Assembly (NCBI GenBank): GCA_001657315.1
Contig: LYSV01000009.1
Span: forward strand, 23,634 to 87,633
DNA length: 64,000 nt
Direction of reading: 5' to 3'
Source: Flammeovirgaceae bacterium BBD 1991-12
GTDB taxonomy: Bacteria; Bacteroidota; Bacteroidia; Cytophagales; Cyclobacteriaceae
Under the pieces are notes generated by a model. The model made no database searches. It was not told where the DNA came from and worked only from the letters and a program-made list of their open reading frames with translations. This document shows, in pieces, positions 35,255 to 45,400 of this stretch (its first letter is position 1; every line of letters begins with the position of its first letter). A program made the position numbers and the translations under genes.

Positions 35255-35264
35255 GGGGCTTACT

Positions 35265-35463
35265 TAACGTGAGTTTTGGGTTTAATGCCCAGATAGTCAA
35301 ATGTTTAACCACAGAGAAAACAGAGGGAACCGCGGAGAGCCACAGAGATCACTCTGTATCCTCTGCGAATTCACCGCGTCCTCTGCGGTGAATAGCTGGT
35401 TTTCATTACTTTGCATTGAAATGAAGTATTTTAGGATACTTTATTAACCCAAAACTCACGTTA
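35265..35463. mobile_element. MITE-like element with 18-bp perfect inverted repeats
   Basis: TAACGTGAGTTTTGGGTT at 35265-35282 is the exact reverse complement of 35446-35463. The 199 bp between and including them hold no ORF. They contain the widespread 'accacagag.aaacagaggg' type purine-rich repeat and an 8-bp-stem hairpin TTCACCGC-GTCCTCT-GCGGTGAA. It is unrelated in sequence to the element at 6187-6413. A target-site duplication was not seen. Confidence 0.6.
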
Positions 35464-35502
35464 CTTAAAATGCACCCTGGCATTAGGTGTTGTGGAATGA
35501 AC

Positions 35503-35540
35503 AAAAAAAACAGGGCCGTCTTTTTGGAAAAGACGACCCC
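35503..35540 (-). terminator. Rho-independent terminator of the HEIGH metalloprotease gene
   Basis: On the minus strand the sequence reads GGGGTCGTCTTTT-CCA-AAAAGACGGCCC followed by TG and eight T. The stem and T-run are complete, and it lies just after the gene ending at 35564. Confidence 0.85.
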
Positions 35541-35563
35541 TTCTGGTTTTAGGTTAACCGGTA

Positions 35564-36370
35564 TTAATAAAGAAAGTCCAATGCTATTTGGTCATTGGCT
35601 GTAAAAGGACGGTCTCCTTCGGGATTTCCGCAGGCCAGCATCCATGAACCAGGGTCCGGTCCTGAGGGTGTGCCCGGAATAAAATTGGCTCCTACGCCGC
35701 CATCACCCTCGTTGCTGGGTGCACCTCCACAGCTGAAGCTTCGATCCATGAAGTCTGTATGGCGAAAGCCGATGCAGTGACCTATCTCATGCGCTATGGT
35801 AGTGGCAAGGCCGTTAATGTTACTTACATTGTCATAAAATTGCCGAGTGAGCAGGATCTGATTGAATGGGTCACCGCTGGCTGTGGGGAATCCTGCGGAT
35901 CCGAGGATACCAAACCAGAAATACCAGAAAGGCGAAGCCCTGAGTACCATGTCAGCGCCTGAAGATGAGGTGACCCGCTGAAAGGTAAGGTTCAGGTTTT
36001 CTGCGTTATACCTGGCTATGGCAATATCCGTAGCATCCCTGTAAAGTTGAGGCATATCCACAAATACCGAGATGGTCCTGGGCAGCCCGGAAACCAGATT
36101 GTCCGTGTGATAATGCTCTTCGGTGGGCAGCAAAGAGCCGGGCGTCATGTTCATGATCTGATCCTGTGTGAGCAGAATATCGCCCTCCACAATGTAACCG
36201 GTTTCGATCTTTTTCACTTCAATATCCACAGTGTTGAAGCCAAGTGCGTTCAATTGATCAAGTATTCCGGGGGAAATCCCGTCCTCGGGATTGACTGACT
36301 CTTCCTGTGGTTCGCAGGACAGGAGTAAACAAGCCAAAAGGGCCATGGCCCATAAAGAAAAATGTCTCAT
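35564..36370 (-). CDS. HEIGH-type zinc metalloprotease lipoprotein (M57-like)
   Basis: 268 residues. The signal sequence ends in the lipobox LLLSC (Cys19), so it is lipid-anchored. The zinc motif is TTIAHEIGHCIGFRHTDF (HEIGHxxGFRH plus Asp), typical of the M57/dual-action HEIGH peptidases. The N-terminal third (SPGILDQLNALGFNTVDIEV, YIVEGDILLTQDQI) is a propeptide-like region shared by this group. A Gly-rich segment with two Cys follows the zinc site. The target protein is unknown. It stands alone, with a terminator behind it. Confidence 0.9.
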   Translation of the reverse strand: MRHFSLWAMALLACLLLSCEPQEESVNPEDGISPGILDQLNALGFNTVDIEVKKIETGYIVEGDILLTQDQIMNMTPGSLLPTEEHYHTDNLVSGLPRTISVFVDMPQLYRDATDIAIARYNAENLNLTFQRVTSSSGADMVLRASPFWYFWFGILGSAGFPTASGDPFNQILLTRQFYDNVSNINGLATTIAHEIGHCIGFRHTDFMDRSFSCGGAPSNEGDGGVGANFIPGTPSGPDPGSWMLACGNPEGDRPFTANDQIALDFLY

Positions 36371-36572
36371 GAGAAGTTGGGTTTAGGTTCAACAAGAGTT
36401 TAATGCTGAATTAAAGCATTCCTGGAGAAAAAATCCGTTCGAAAACGAACGAAACATTACATGAACCATTTTGTCTTCAGAAAGAAGATTTTGAAGATAT
36501 TTTTTTAAACAATAAGGAGAAAGTGATCTCTATTTCATAGAATTTTATTGATCCCGGACCGAGGCGGCCGCA

Positions 36573-37889
36573 CTACTCATTTGTCTTTAACATCATGCCT
36601 GCAAGGAATTTGAGCTCGATTTCAGCGAGCTTGGCAGCAAAGGCTGCATTTTGGTGGCGGAGCTCAGCATTGATCAGGTTCACCTGTGATTCCCTTAACT
36701 CGACAGCATTGGAGAGACCTATTTCATACCTTTCCTGTGCAATGTCATTGTTTTCCCTGGCTACCTGAAGGTTTTGCTGTTCAAGTTCCATCAGGCTGAG
36801 GTTGTTCGTATAGCTCAGGTAGGTTTGTTTAAGATTGGTTTCAAATGTCAGGGTCTGTTGCTGATAGGTAAGCCTTGCGGATTCGGAGTTTATTCTGGCA
36901 TTCTGTATACGTCTGTTCAGGTTCAAACCGTCAAACAGGGTGATCCGTGCGGTCAGGCCATAGTTTACATTGTCAGAGCTCCCTTCTACAGCGAAATTTG
37001 CCGGACTTTCAAAGCTTTGATGTGTATAATCTGCGAAAATACCTATGGTAGGCATTCGTTCTGATTTGGTGATCTCCTCTTCATACCGTGCTACGATCTC
37101 AGCTTTCCGGGCTGCCAGCAGCTGCGGGTTTTCCAGTTCCATTGCTGCCAGCAGTTCATCTAGGGACAGACCTTCGTCTATTTCCAGCTGGTATTTGAGA
37201 TCAAAATCTACGGAATCCCTGTTGTTGGCCATCAGCTCCAGAAGATCAAATTTGGTGATAGCCAGCAGCTCGATCTGCTGGATCATGGAGGACATGTCTG
37301 AATTGTAGTCTACCTGGGCCTGCAGGTATTCGAGTTTCGAGGCTTTGCCCAGCTCATATTTGTCCCTCGCGATTGCCAGTCGCTCTTCGGACAGTTTTAC
37401 ATTACTTTCAAAAAGCTTTAGCCGTTCTTTTTCCAGCGCCGCCTGGTAGAATGTGTTTGACAGATTGAAAACGAGATTTTCAACCGATGCCCGCAACTGA
37501 TCTTCCGTCATCTCATCCGTTGTATGCAACTGGTCATAGAGACGGAACATCCGCAGTCCGTCAAACAAGGTCCAGTTAAGAGAAACACCATAGCTTCTTC
37601 GGGAGTTCTGAACCCCGTTATCCGATCGTTCTTCTCCGTTGTTCAGTTGCTGCTCAAAACTTGAAAGGCCAAAATTCTGATTGAACGTAGCCTCTACCAG
37701 TGGATAGAAGCCTGCATTGCCATGGGTCAGGTTATTTTCTGCTATCTGTTTGTTGTTTCGCGCCACTTTAATGTCGAAATTATTTTCCAACGCTATTCTA
37801 AGTGCATCTCCCAGGCTCAGGGTAGGCTGCGCTGAAGCCGGCAATGCAACAACGTGCATGAAGAGAATGGTAACAAGGAAAGGTCTCAT
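36573..37889 (-). CDS. TolC-family outer-membrane efflux protein
   Basis: 438 residues with a signal peptide (about 1-20, MHVVALPASA). Two related halves of long amphipathic helices are seen (e.g. LSLGDALRIALENNFDIKVARNNKQIAENN and AKLEYLQAQVD-like segments; the second half has RRIQNARINSESARLTYQQQTL and GLSNAVELRESQVNLINAELRHQNA). This is the outer-membrane channel of a tripartite efflux system. It is the third gene of the RND operon, overlapping the pump gene by four bases. Confidence 0.93.
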   Translation of the reverse strand: MRPFLVTILFMHVVALPASAQPTLSLGDALRIALENNFDIKVARNNKQIAENNLTHGNAGFYPLVEATFNQNFGLSSFEQQLNNGEERSDNGVQNSRRSYGVSLNWTLFDGLRMFRLYDQLHTTDEMTEDQLRASVENLVFNLSNTFYQAALEKERLKLFESNVKLSEERLAIARDKYELGKASKLEYLQAQVDYNSDMSSMIQQIELLAITKFDLLELMANNRDSVDFDLKYQLEIDEGLSLDELLAAMELENPQLLAARKAEIVARYEEEITKSERMPTIGIFADYTHQSFESPANFAVEGSSDNVNYGLTARITLFDGLNLNRRIQNARINSESARLTYQQQTLTFETNLKQTYLSYTNNLSLMELEQQNLQVARENNDIAQERYEIGLSNAVELRESQVNLINAELRHQNAAFAAKLAEIELKFLAGMMLKTNE

Positions 37890-40800
37890 GTCCGTGCCAG
37901 TCGTTTTTGTTTACTGGTGATATAGCTGTATACAGCAGGGATAACGAATAAGGTAAGGACCGTGGCAAACAGCATTCCACCGATCACTGCTACACCCATC
38001 GATACCCGGCTTTCTGATCCTGCACCCAGCGCAAGAGCTATAGGCAGAATGCCCAGAATAGTGGAGAGGCTGGTCATAAGTATGGGGCGAAAGCGGGATT
38101 TGGCTGCCCCTACGATAGCTTCGTGGATACTCATATCCTGTGCCTTGCGTTGGTTGGCAAATTCTACAATGAGGATACCATTCTTGGTGACCAGGCCAAT
38201 CAGCATTATGATCCCGATCTGACTGAAAATGTTGATGGTCTCGCCAAAAAGATAAAGCGATATCAGCGTACCGGCCAAAGCCATTGGCACGGTGAACATG
38301 ATGATCAGCGGATCACGAAAGCTTTCAAACTGTGCAGCGAGTACCAGATAGATCAATACCAGTGCAAAACCAAAGGCAAAGTAAAGATTACCGGAGCTCT
38401 GCCTGAACTCCAGGGAGCTGCCGGCCAGCGCTGTGCTGAAGGAACCGTCCAGCACCTTGCCTGCTACGCCATCCATAGCGTCGATCCCTTCACCTAAAGA
38501 ACGCCCCGGTGCCAGACTGGCGGAGATAGTGGCCGAGGCGAAACGGTTATACCGGTAAAGTTGTGGAGGTGTGCTTTTTTCATCCAGTGAGACCAGGTTG
38601 TCCATTTGAATAAGTTCGTCATCATCGTTCTGCACGTAGATGGACTTCAGGTCCAGAGGATCATCCCTGTCAGTGCGCTCTACCTGGCCAATGATCTGAT
38701 ATTGCTTGCCGTCTTTGATAAAATAGCCAAACCGCTGTCCACTCAGTGAGAGCTGAAGGGTCTGGGCAATGTTACGTACCGATACCCCTAGGTCACGCGC
38801 TTTGTTACGGTCGATGGCTATATTGATCTCAGGTTTGTTGAACTTCAGATCAACATTGACAAAATCAAATACTCCCGTTTTATTTGCCTCTTCAATGAAG
38901 GTAGGGATCACCTCTTTCAGCTTGTCCAGGTTGGGGGCCTGCAGGACATACTGTACGGGCAGTCGTCCGCGACGGTTGCCAATGGTCTGGGGCTGGGAAA
39001 CGAACGCTCTGGCCCGGGTGTTTTGAGCTACCCTGGGCTTAATGTCATTAACGATCTGGGTCTGGCTTCTCTTTCTGTCCTCCGCATCCACAAGGTTTAC
39101 CACGGCAAAGCCGGAGTTCACGCTGGACGATGCTCCAAAACCGGGAGACGTAATGGTAAGTATGCTCTTGTTCTCAGGTACTTCATCACGCACCAGCTCG
39201 AGGATCTGGTCCATGTAAAAATCCATGTAATCGAAAGTGGCACCCTCGGGGCCGGTAGCATATATCCTGAAATTGCCGCGGTCCTCCATGGGTGACATCT
39301 CCTGATCAATGTTTTTATTAAGGAAATAAATGACCACACCGGAAAGTATTACGATCAAAAAGGCCGCCCATTTGAATTTCATAAAGCCATCGAGAGTGCT
39401 ACCGTATAACTGATTCAGCCATTCAAAGAAAGGTTCGGTCTTGCGGTAGATCCACTGCTTTTTCTGGCGTTTCTTCAACATGTTGGAAGACAGCATCGGC
39501 GTTAGCGTGAGTGCCACAAAGCTGGATATGATCACCGCTCCGGCTACCACCACGCCAAACTCCCGGAACAATCTACCGGTAAGTCCCTGCAGGAAGACAA
39601 TAGGGAAGAACACCGATGTAAGCGCTACGGTAGTGCTGATCACCGCAAAGAATATCTCCTTTACTCCCTTTTTGCCGGCTTCATGAGGCTCTTCTCCGTT
39701 CTCTATCTTGGTGTAGATGTTTTCAAGGACCACAATGGCATCGTCCACCACCAGCCCGATGGCCAGCACAATTCCCAGAAGGGTGAGTACATTAATGGAA
39801 AAGTCAAACATGTACATCAGGAAAAATGAACCGATAAGGCTAATGGGTACAGTAATGATAGGGATGAAGGTCGTGCGCCAGTCCCGCAGGAAGCTGAAGA
39901 TGATCAGTGCTACCAGACCGAAGGCGATGTAGATGGTCTGCTCCACTTCATCAATGGATTCGATGATATATTCCGTGTTGTCAAAGGATATTTCCAGCTC
40001 AATATCCGATGCGAGGTTCTTTTTGATCCCATCGAGGCGCTTATAGAATTCACGGGCAATGTCAAGATTGTTGGAACCGGGCTGGGGCGTGACCACCGTG
40101 ATCACCATAGGCACACCGTTGTTTTTTAAAATCGTTCGTTCGTTTTCCGGGAAAAACTCTGCCCGGCCTATGTCCCTGAATCTCGTTACCCCGTTTTCAT
40201 CTTCCTTGATGATCAGGTCATTAAATTCCTCCGGTGTGTTCAACCGTCCAAGTGTTCTTACCGATAGCTCGGTAGTACTGCCTTCGATCCTTCCTGATGG
40301 CAGCTCCAGGTTCTGGGTGTTCACGGCATCAAAAACGTCGAGTGGCGTAACCTGATAGGCTGCCAGCTTTACCGGGTCCATCCACAGACGGATCGAATAC
40401 TTTTTATCACCCCATATCCTGACTTCACTCACCCCCGGGATGGTCTGGAAGTTTTCCTTGAAGATATTGCTGGCTACTTCGGATATTTCCAGCAGGTTCC
40501 TTTTCTGGCTGAAGATCCTCACACCGATAATGGGCGAAGAGTCGGCGTCTGATTTTGATACTACTGGGGGCTCAGCATCCGGAGGCAGATTCCTGACAGC
40601 TCTGGAAACCTTATCCCTGACATCATTGGCCGCAGCCTCCAGGTCACTATCCAGTCCGAATTCCACACGTATGGTACTGCGCCCGTCGCGGGAGGTCGAA
40701 CTTAATGACTCAATCCCCTGAATACCGTTAATGGATTCTTCCAATGGTTCAGTGATCTGGGTTTCGATGATCTCCGCATTGGCGCCGGCATAGCTTGTGG

Positions 40801-40945
40801 TTACCGTGATAATAGGTGGGTCTACACTTGGGTACTCCCTTACTCCCAGGAAGTTAAAACCTACCACACCCATAATGACGATCAACAGGGACATTACAAT
40901 GGCCAGTACCGGCCGGTCTATACTGATGTTGGACAAGCTGCTCAT
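37886..40945 (-). CDS. RND (HAE1/AcrB-like) multidrug efflux pump subunit
   Basis: 1019 residues, 12 predicted membrane helices with two large periplasmic loops. The proton-relay residues are present: LAIGLVVDDAIVVLENIY (the Asp-Asp pair of TM4) and MLIGLVTKNGILIVEFANQ (the Lys of TM10). The N-terminus ISIDRPVLAIVMSLLIVIMGVVG and the ..REYPSVDPPIITVTTSYAGA stretch are diagnostic. It is likely to export hydrophobic drugs or detergents; the substrate is not readable from sequence. It starts directly after the adaptor gene (one base between) and overlaps the TolC gene. Confidence 0.96.
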   Translation of the reverse strand: MSSLSNISIDRPVLAIVMSLLIVIMGVVGFNFLGVREYPSVDPPIITVTTSYAGANAEIIETQITEPLEESINGIQGIESLSSTSRDGRSTIRVEFGLDSDLEAAANDVRDKVSRAVRNLPPDAEPPVVSKSDADSSPIIGVRIFSQKRNLLEISEVASNIFKENFQTIPGVSEVRIWGDKKYSIRLWMDPVKLAAYQVTPLDVFDAVNTQNLELPSGRIEGSTTELSVRTLGRLNTPEEFNDLIIKEDENGVTRFRDIGRAEFFPENERTILKNNGVPMVITVVTPQPGSNNLDIAREFYKRLDGIKKNLASDIELEISFDNTEYIIESIDEVEQTIYIAFGLVALIIFSFLRDWRTTFIPIITVPISLIGSFFLMYMFDFSINVLTLLGIVLAIGLVVDDAIVVLENIYTKIENGEEPHEAGKKGVKEIFFAVISTTVALTSVFFPIVFLQGLTGRLFREFGVVVAGAVIISSFVALTLTPMLSSNMLKKRQKKQWIYRKTEPFFEWLNQLYGSTLDGFMKFKWAAFLIVILSGVVIYFLNKNIDQEMSPMEDRGNFRIYATGPEGATFDYMDFYMDQILELVRDEVPENKSILTITSPGFGASSSVNSGFAVVNLVDAEDRKRSQTQIVNDIKPRVAQNTRARAFVSQPQTIGNRRGRLPVQYVLQAPNLDKLKEVIPTFIEEANKTGVFDFVNVDLKFNKPEINIAIDRNKARDLGVSVRNIAQTLQLSLSGQRFGYFIKDGKQYQIIGQVERTDRDDPLDLKSIYVQNDDDELIQMDNLVSLDEKSTPPQLYRYNRFASATISASLAPGRSLGEGIDAMDGVAGKVLDGSFSTALAGSSLEFRQSSGNLYFAFGFALVLIYLVLAAQFESFRDPLIIMFTVPMALAGTLISLYLFGETINIFSQIGIIMLIGLVTKNGILIVEFANQRKAQDMSIHEAIVGAAKSRFRPILMTSLSTILGILPIALALGAGSESRVSMGVAVIGGMLFATVLTLFVIPAVYSYITSKQKRLART

Positions 40946-40946
40946 C

Positions 40947-42017
40947 TCACAATTCTTCCAGCGTTAGGTCTACCTGCATTCCCGGCCGGACCTGGAGGAT
41001 GCCTGTAGTGATTACCGTATCTCCCAGTGCTATACCGGACGTGACCTGAATGGAATTGGCTGTTCGTATCCCGGTCTGAACAGCACGGTTCTGAACGCTT
41101 CCATTTTCCAGCACAAACACTTTTTTTCCGTTAAGCTCAGGGATCACCGCCTCCGTAGGTATCATTATGGCCTCTTCGTAGGTGTCCAGCGTAAGTTTTA
41201 TTTCAGCAAACTGCCCGGGCAGAAGCCGGTTATCCGGATTACTGCTTTTTGCCCGTATTCTCAGGCTGCGCGTCCGGGGGTCGATCTGAGGCTCAATGGC
41301 GTAAATACTTCCTTCAAAATCTTCGTCCATGGCATCGATCCGGAACAGAATCCTGTCCCCGATATCAACCTCACTGGAATACTTGCCCGGAACCGAAAAA
41401 TCAAGCTTGATCGGATTGATGTTGTAAACCGTGGCAATATCATCTGCCGGATTCAGATAGCTGCCTTCACTCACGGACCTTAGTCCTATGATCCCGTCAA
41501 AAGGCGCTCTGATCTGATGTTTCTGAAGTTGCACCTGCCTTACCTTTATATCAGCAAGTGTGGTATTTAAGGTAGTAAGGGCAGTCTCATATTCCTCCTG
41601 ACTGATGGCTTCCCTGGCCAGCAGTTGCTTTTGACGATACTCTATGTCCTCGTTAAGCTTTTTTGTGAATTCCAGTTTTTCTATCTCAGCCGCCACCTCA
41701 GCATCATCAAGTTGCAGTAGCAGTTGCCCTTTTTTTACTTTCTGCCCTTCGGTAAAGGAAATCTTTTGCACAACACCTGCCACCTCACTTTTCAGCACTA
41801 CGGATTCATTAGGCAGTAATGATCCTGTGATTTTGAGGGAGTTATCCAGGGTATTCCTTCTGGCCACAATACCATTGACCGGTATATTTCTTTCTTCCGA
41901 TGTCTGAACTGTGTTCACGCTCCCCGCCTCCGTACTGAATATGTCAGGGAAAAAAATAAAAAAAATAGCTATTGCTGCTATGGCAAGCACCAATAACAGT
42001 CTGATAGTTCTGTTCAT
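40947..42017 (-). CDS. RND efflux periplasmic adaptor (membrane fusion protein)
   Basis: 356 residues from the ATG at 42017 (MNRTIRLLLVLAIAAIAIFF, an N-terminal membrane anchor); an earlier in-frame start at 42122 would place 35 extra residues before the anchor and is unlikely. The biotinyl-lipoyl half-motifs (VVLKSEVAGVVQKISFTEGQKVKKGQLLLQLDD and HQIRAPFDGIIGLRSVSEGSYL) flank a helical hairpin, followed by the beta-barrel domain. First gene of the efflux operon. Confidence 0.94.
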   Translation of the reverse strand: MNRTIRLLLVLAIAAIAIFFIFFPDIFSTEAGSVNTVQTSEERNIPVNGIVARRNTLDNSLKITGSLLPNESVVLKSEVAGVVQKISFTEGQKVKKGQLLLQLDDAEVAAEIEKLEFTKKLNEDIEYRQKQLLAREAISQEEYETALTTLNTTLADIKVRQVQLQKHQIRAPFDGIIGLRSVSEGSYLNPADDIATVYNINPIKLDFSVPGKYSSEVDIGDRILFRIDAMDEDFEGSIYAIEPQIDPRTRSLRIRAKSSNPDNRLLPGQFAEIKLTLDTYEEAIMIPTEAVIPELNGKKVFVLENGSVQNRAVQTGIRTANSIQVTSGIALGDTVITTGILQVRPGMQVDLTLEEL

Positions 42018-42403
42018 GATCAATAATAATCCCAAAGTTAAATGCAGAATATTCCGATTGTTTAACCGTTCATCACAATTCATCGCCTGCAACCAACAAA
42101 TCCGGAGCGCCAATCCCTTCATTGGTCAGCTGGATTACAAAAACTGAGGAGATCCGGGATGCCGCGTTCAATTTCAGGTTTTTACGTAAAGTGGTTGATA
42201 TTCAGAGGCTTTCTGTATCTTAGTACAGGAAAAATAGGGTGATATACTTGTCTGTTCATGAAGAAAAAGTCGCTTGCCACAAGCGACGGGTCAAGCGTTG
42301 TATTTATTCTGCTTCGAAAGGGTTACTTACACTGAACAGAAAGGGATTCACAGGCTGTTGAACCCTTTACTTTTTGAATTTTCAGACAAACTTTACATGT
42401 TCC
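42018..42403. other. 386-bp divergent intergenic region between the efflux operon and a T9SS gene
   Basis: Holds no gene. It must carry divergent promoters. At 42269-42287 a stem GTCGCTTG/CAAGCGAC is followed on the minus strand by a T-run, so it looks like a terminator inside a possible long 5' leader of the efflux operon. AAAGGGTT near 42317 and AACCCTTT at 42361-42368 form another, widely spaced, inverted repeat. Confidence 0.5.
42260..42287 (-). terminator. Terminator-like hairpin upstream of the efflux operon
   Basis: Read on the minus strand: GTCGCTTG-TGG-CAAGCGAC followed by TTTTTC. It is a good intrinsic terminator, yet no minus-strand gene precedes it. It could act as an attenuator in the leader of the efflux adaptor gene 250 bp downstream, or end an unseen small RNA. 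Confidence 0.5.
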
Positions 42404-45400
42404 ATGAAATATAAGCTTTACCTCTTTACGCTATTGACCGGCTACTACAGCATGGCCCAACCTACCGTCGATATCACCACCTCTGTTCAGATGCCTACGA
42501 ATACCACGCCCATACAGGTGACGTTCACCTTTAGTGAAGATGTAGTGGATTTTACAGCGGATGACATTTCCGTTTCCAAAGGTTTTGCAGACAACCTGAC
42601 GGCCAATAACGGCAGTGAATATACCGTGGAGATCACCCCAGAGATCTTCGATATGTTTGATACCATACGGGTATCCCTGGGCGCAGACGTGGTCACCGGA
42701 GACCCGGGTGGGCTGGGCAATGAAGCTTCCGGTACGTTGGAAATTATATATGACGGCGAGCCTCCACAAGTACTGAGCGTGATCGTTCCCGATACTATTT
42801 TCAATACCGATCCCTATGAGGTGAAGCTGATCTTTAGCGAGCCGGTGGAGCTTTTTGATCCCAATGCCTTTCTCATTCAGAATGGTGATTTTGAGAATCT
42901 GAATTTTCCTGGTGATTTTGAAGATACCGTTACTTTTGATATCAGACCTTTCGTGGATAACGGGGTGATCAGCTTCCAACCGGTTTTCCCGTCTTTGCAG
43001 GATAGTTTATCCAATCAGATCAGCCGCACACTTTCCATTTCCTCCACCATTATTGATATTCAGGCACCGCTATTTGATCTGTCCATTCTTGCCAGGAAGA
43101 GATCCAACACGTCTCCCATGACAGGCCGTCTGGTGTTTTCCGAGCTAATGGACGTGCCGGATCTGGCTGATCTCACAGCAACCAATGCTACTCTTGGTAA
43201 CCTAAGGCAGGTGACGTATAGTAAAATTGAAAATGTGGCCGAAGCCGGCGCTGATCTGGGCATAGATCAGGACGGCAATCTGTGGATACCGGATATCAAC
43301 GTCCATCAGGTGTATAAATACAGTAAGAGTGGAGAGTTGCTACTGACATTGGGTATAGGTACACCGGGTACCGCTAATGATCAGTTCAACGGCCCGTTAG
43401 CAGTTTCCTTTGACCGGAATGGTCATGTATATATAGGTGACTTCCTCAATAACCGCGTGCAGGTATTTGACTTACAAGGTAATTTTGTCCGGTCCATTGC
43501 TGGTTCGTTTGCCTCAGTGCTGGACGTGGCCGTTGCCGAAGGTGAGGACCTTCTGTTTGTGGCAGACTTCAATTCAGTCCATGCTTTTGACCTGCAGGGT
43601 AATCCATTGTATAAGATCGAAAGGAACTTAGCCGACCCTGATGATATGGATGTCACTGATCCTGTAAGCATTACTGTGGATACAGTCAGCAATTCACTTT
43701 ATGTGCTTAACCGTGATCAGGAAGACCTGTTATACTGGTATGACCTGGACGGCAATCTTATTGAACGATCAGGCGCAGATGGTTTGGGATTTTTACCCAC
43801 AACCAGCCTGCTGGACAGGATCACTTTTGACTATACAACGAACCGTTTGTATTGTGCCTTCAGGGGAAGTTCTCTGATCACCGTTTTTCAGGGTATAAAT
43901 TTATGGGAAGGCCTCTTTGGACTTCAGGACCGTGCGGGCACTGATGAAGGACTATTCAATACTCCTACAGGTATAGACTTTGGTCCGGATAACAGAATGT
44001 ACGTGATGGATTTCGACAATAAAGATATCAATATCATAGACCTGGAAACCGGGTTTGATGATCAGGGGGTGAATACACGGCCGGATTTTGGTATAGCCTA
44101 CGAATTTGACATTATACCTGAATCGGGTGGTGCGATCACCGTTGAGGCCACTTCCGGAATATTCTCAGACCTGCTGGGTAATGCAAGTGTCGATCAAAAA
44201 AGTGCAACTGTACAGTATGACATTAATGTTCCTGCCATTTCATTACAGCAAAGTATGCTGAACGCTACCGAAGATACCCTGAACATTACACTTGGTTTTT
44301 CCGAGCCGGCTGTTTTTGGAGGTATCGCAAGCCTGGAGGTCGACAACGGAAAAGTGGTTGAGAAAGACTTCAATAATTTTGATTTCGGTGAACTTTCAGT
44401 ATACCAGACACTGGGCGTTGCGGGGCAGTCAGGCCCTGGGAACTTTCAGTTTAAAACTCCGGTGGATATAAATACAGATTCGAAAGGTAATGTATATGTC
44501 ACGGATGTTGACAAAGCAGGCGTGTCGGTTTTTGACAGGGCCGGGAACTTCACAACCACACTTGTCACGGAGCCGGACCTGTCAGGCTTTGGCCCGGCAT
44601 TTCTTTCCATCGATGACAATGACAATGTGTACGTAACGGACGTAAATAATGGAGGTGTAGCAGTTTTTGGCCCTGATCTTTCCTATTCCCGATCTTTTGC
44701 GCCGGAGGCCATAGAGCCTCTGGGTATAGATATAGACGGTGATGGAAATCTTTATGTGTCAGATCAGGGTGACCATTTTGTGAGGGTCTATGATACAGAA
44801 GGAAATTTTATCAGAAATGTGGGGTACAGCGATACCGACCCGGCCAGGGATACCGTTTCCTTTTTCAATGTCAAGGTATCGCCCTTTAATCAGGTATTTC
44901 TGATAGCCGAAAGTAAGCCGCTGATCTACGTTTTTGATTCAAATAGTGAATTTGCCCGGTTGATCGATATCAAAGCCATTCTGGGGCCTGACGATTTTCC
45001 ACCTGACATTGAACCACTTTTGTTTGATCTTGAGTTTGGAGACAACGGTGATCAGTATATCGTGATACCCGGTAGCGCTGATGTAGTGGTCCTGAATAAT
45101 TCAGGTGAGGTAACCGGCAGGTTGAGTGATGTTATTGTTTCGCCAGATATCAGCCCTTTTGTAGCTTTGGGAGGTATTCACATCGATAATAACGGTGTAA
45201 TGTACGTTGCGGACCTCGAAAGCAACCGGGTAGTAAGCTATGCCAACCCTATCGAATCTGTATCTTTTCAGGTAGTTCCTGCCACAAAGGATGCGGTCAA
45301 TCTCACGATACAGCAGGGAGAGGTGGTTGACGGGTTCGGCAATGTAAATGCTGCGTTCTCGGCCTTACTGAGAGAATCCGTGGTCACCAGCCTTGAGCAA

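Noticed and set aside
35280..35400. CRISPR-like short repeats (acagag, cctctgcg)
   Set aside because: The units are irregular with no constant spacer length and no cas genes nearby; they are better explained as a small inverted-repeat element.
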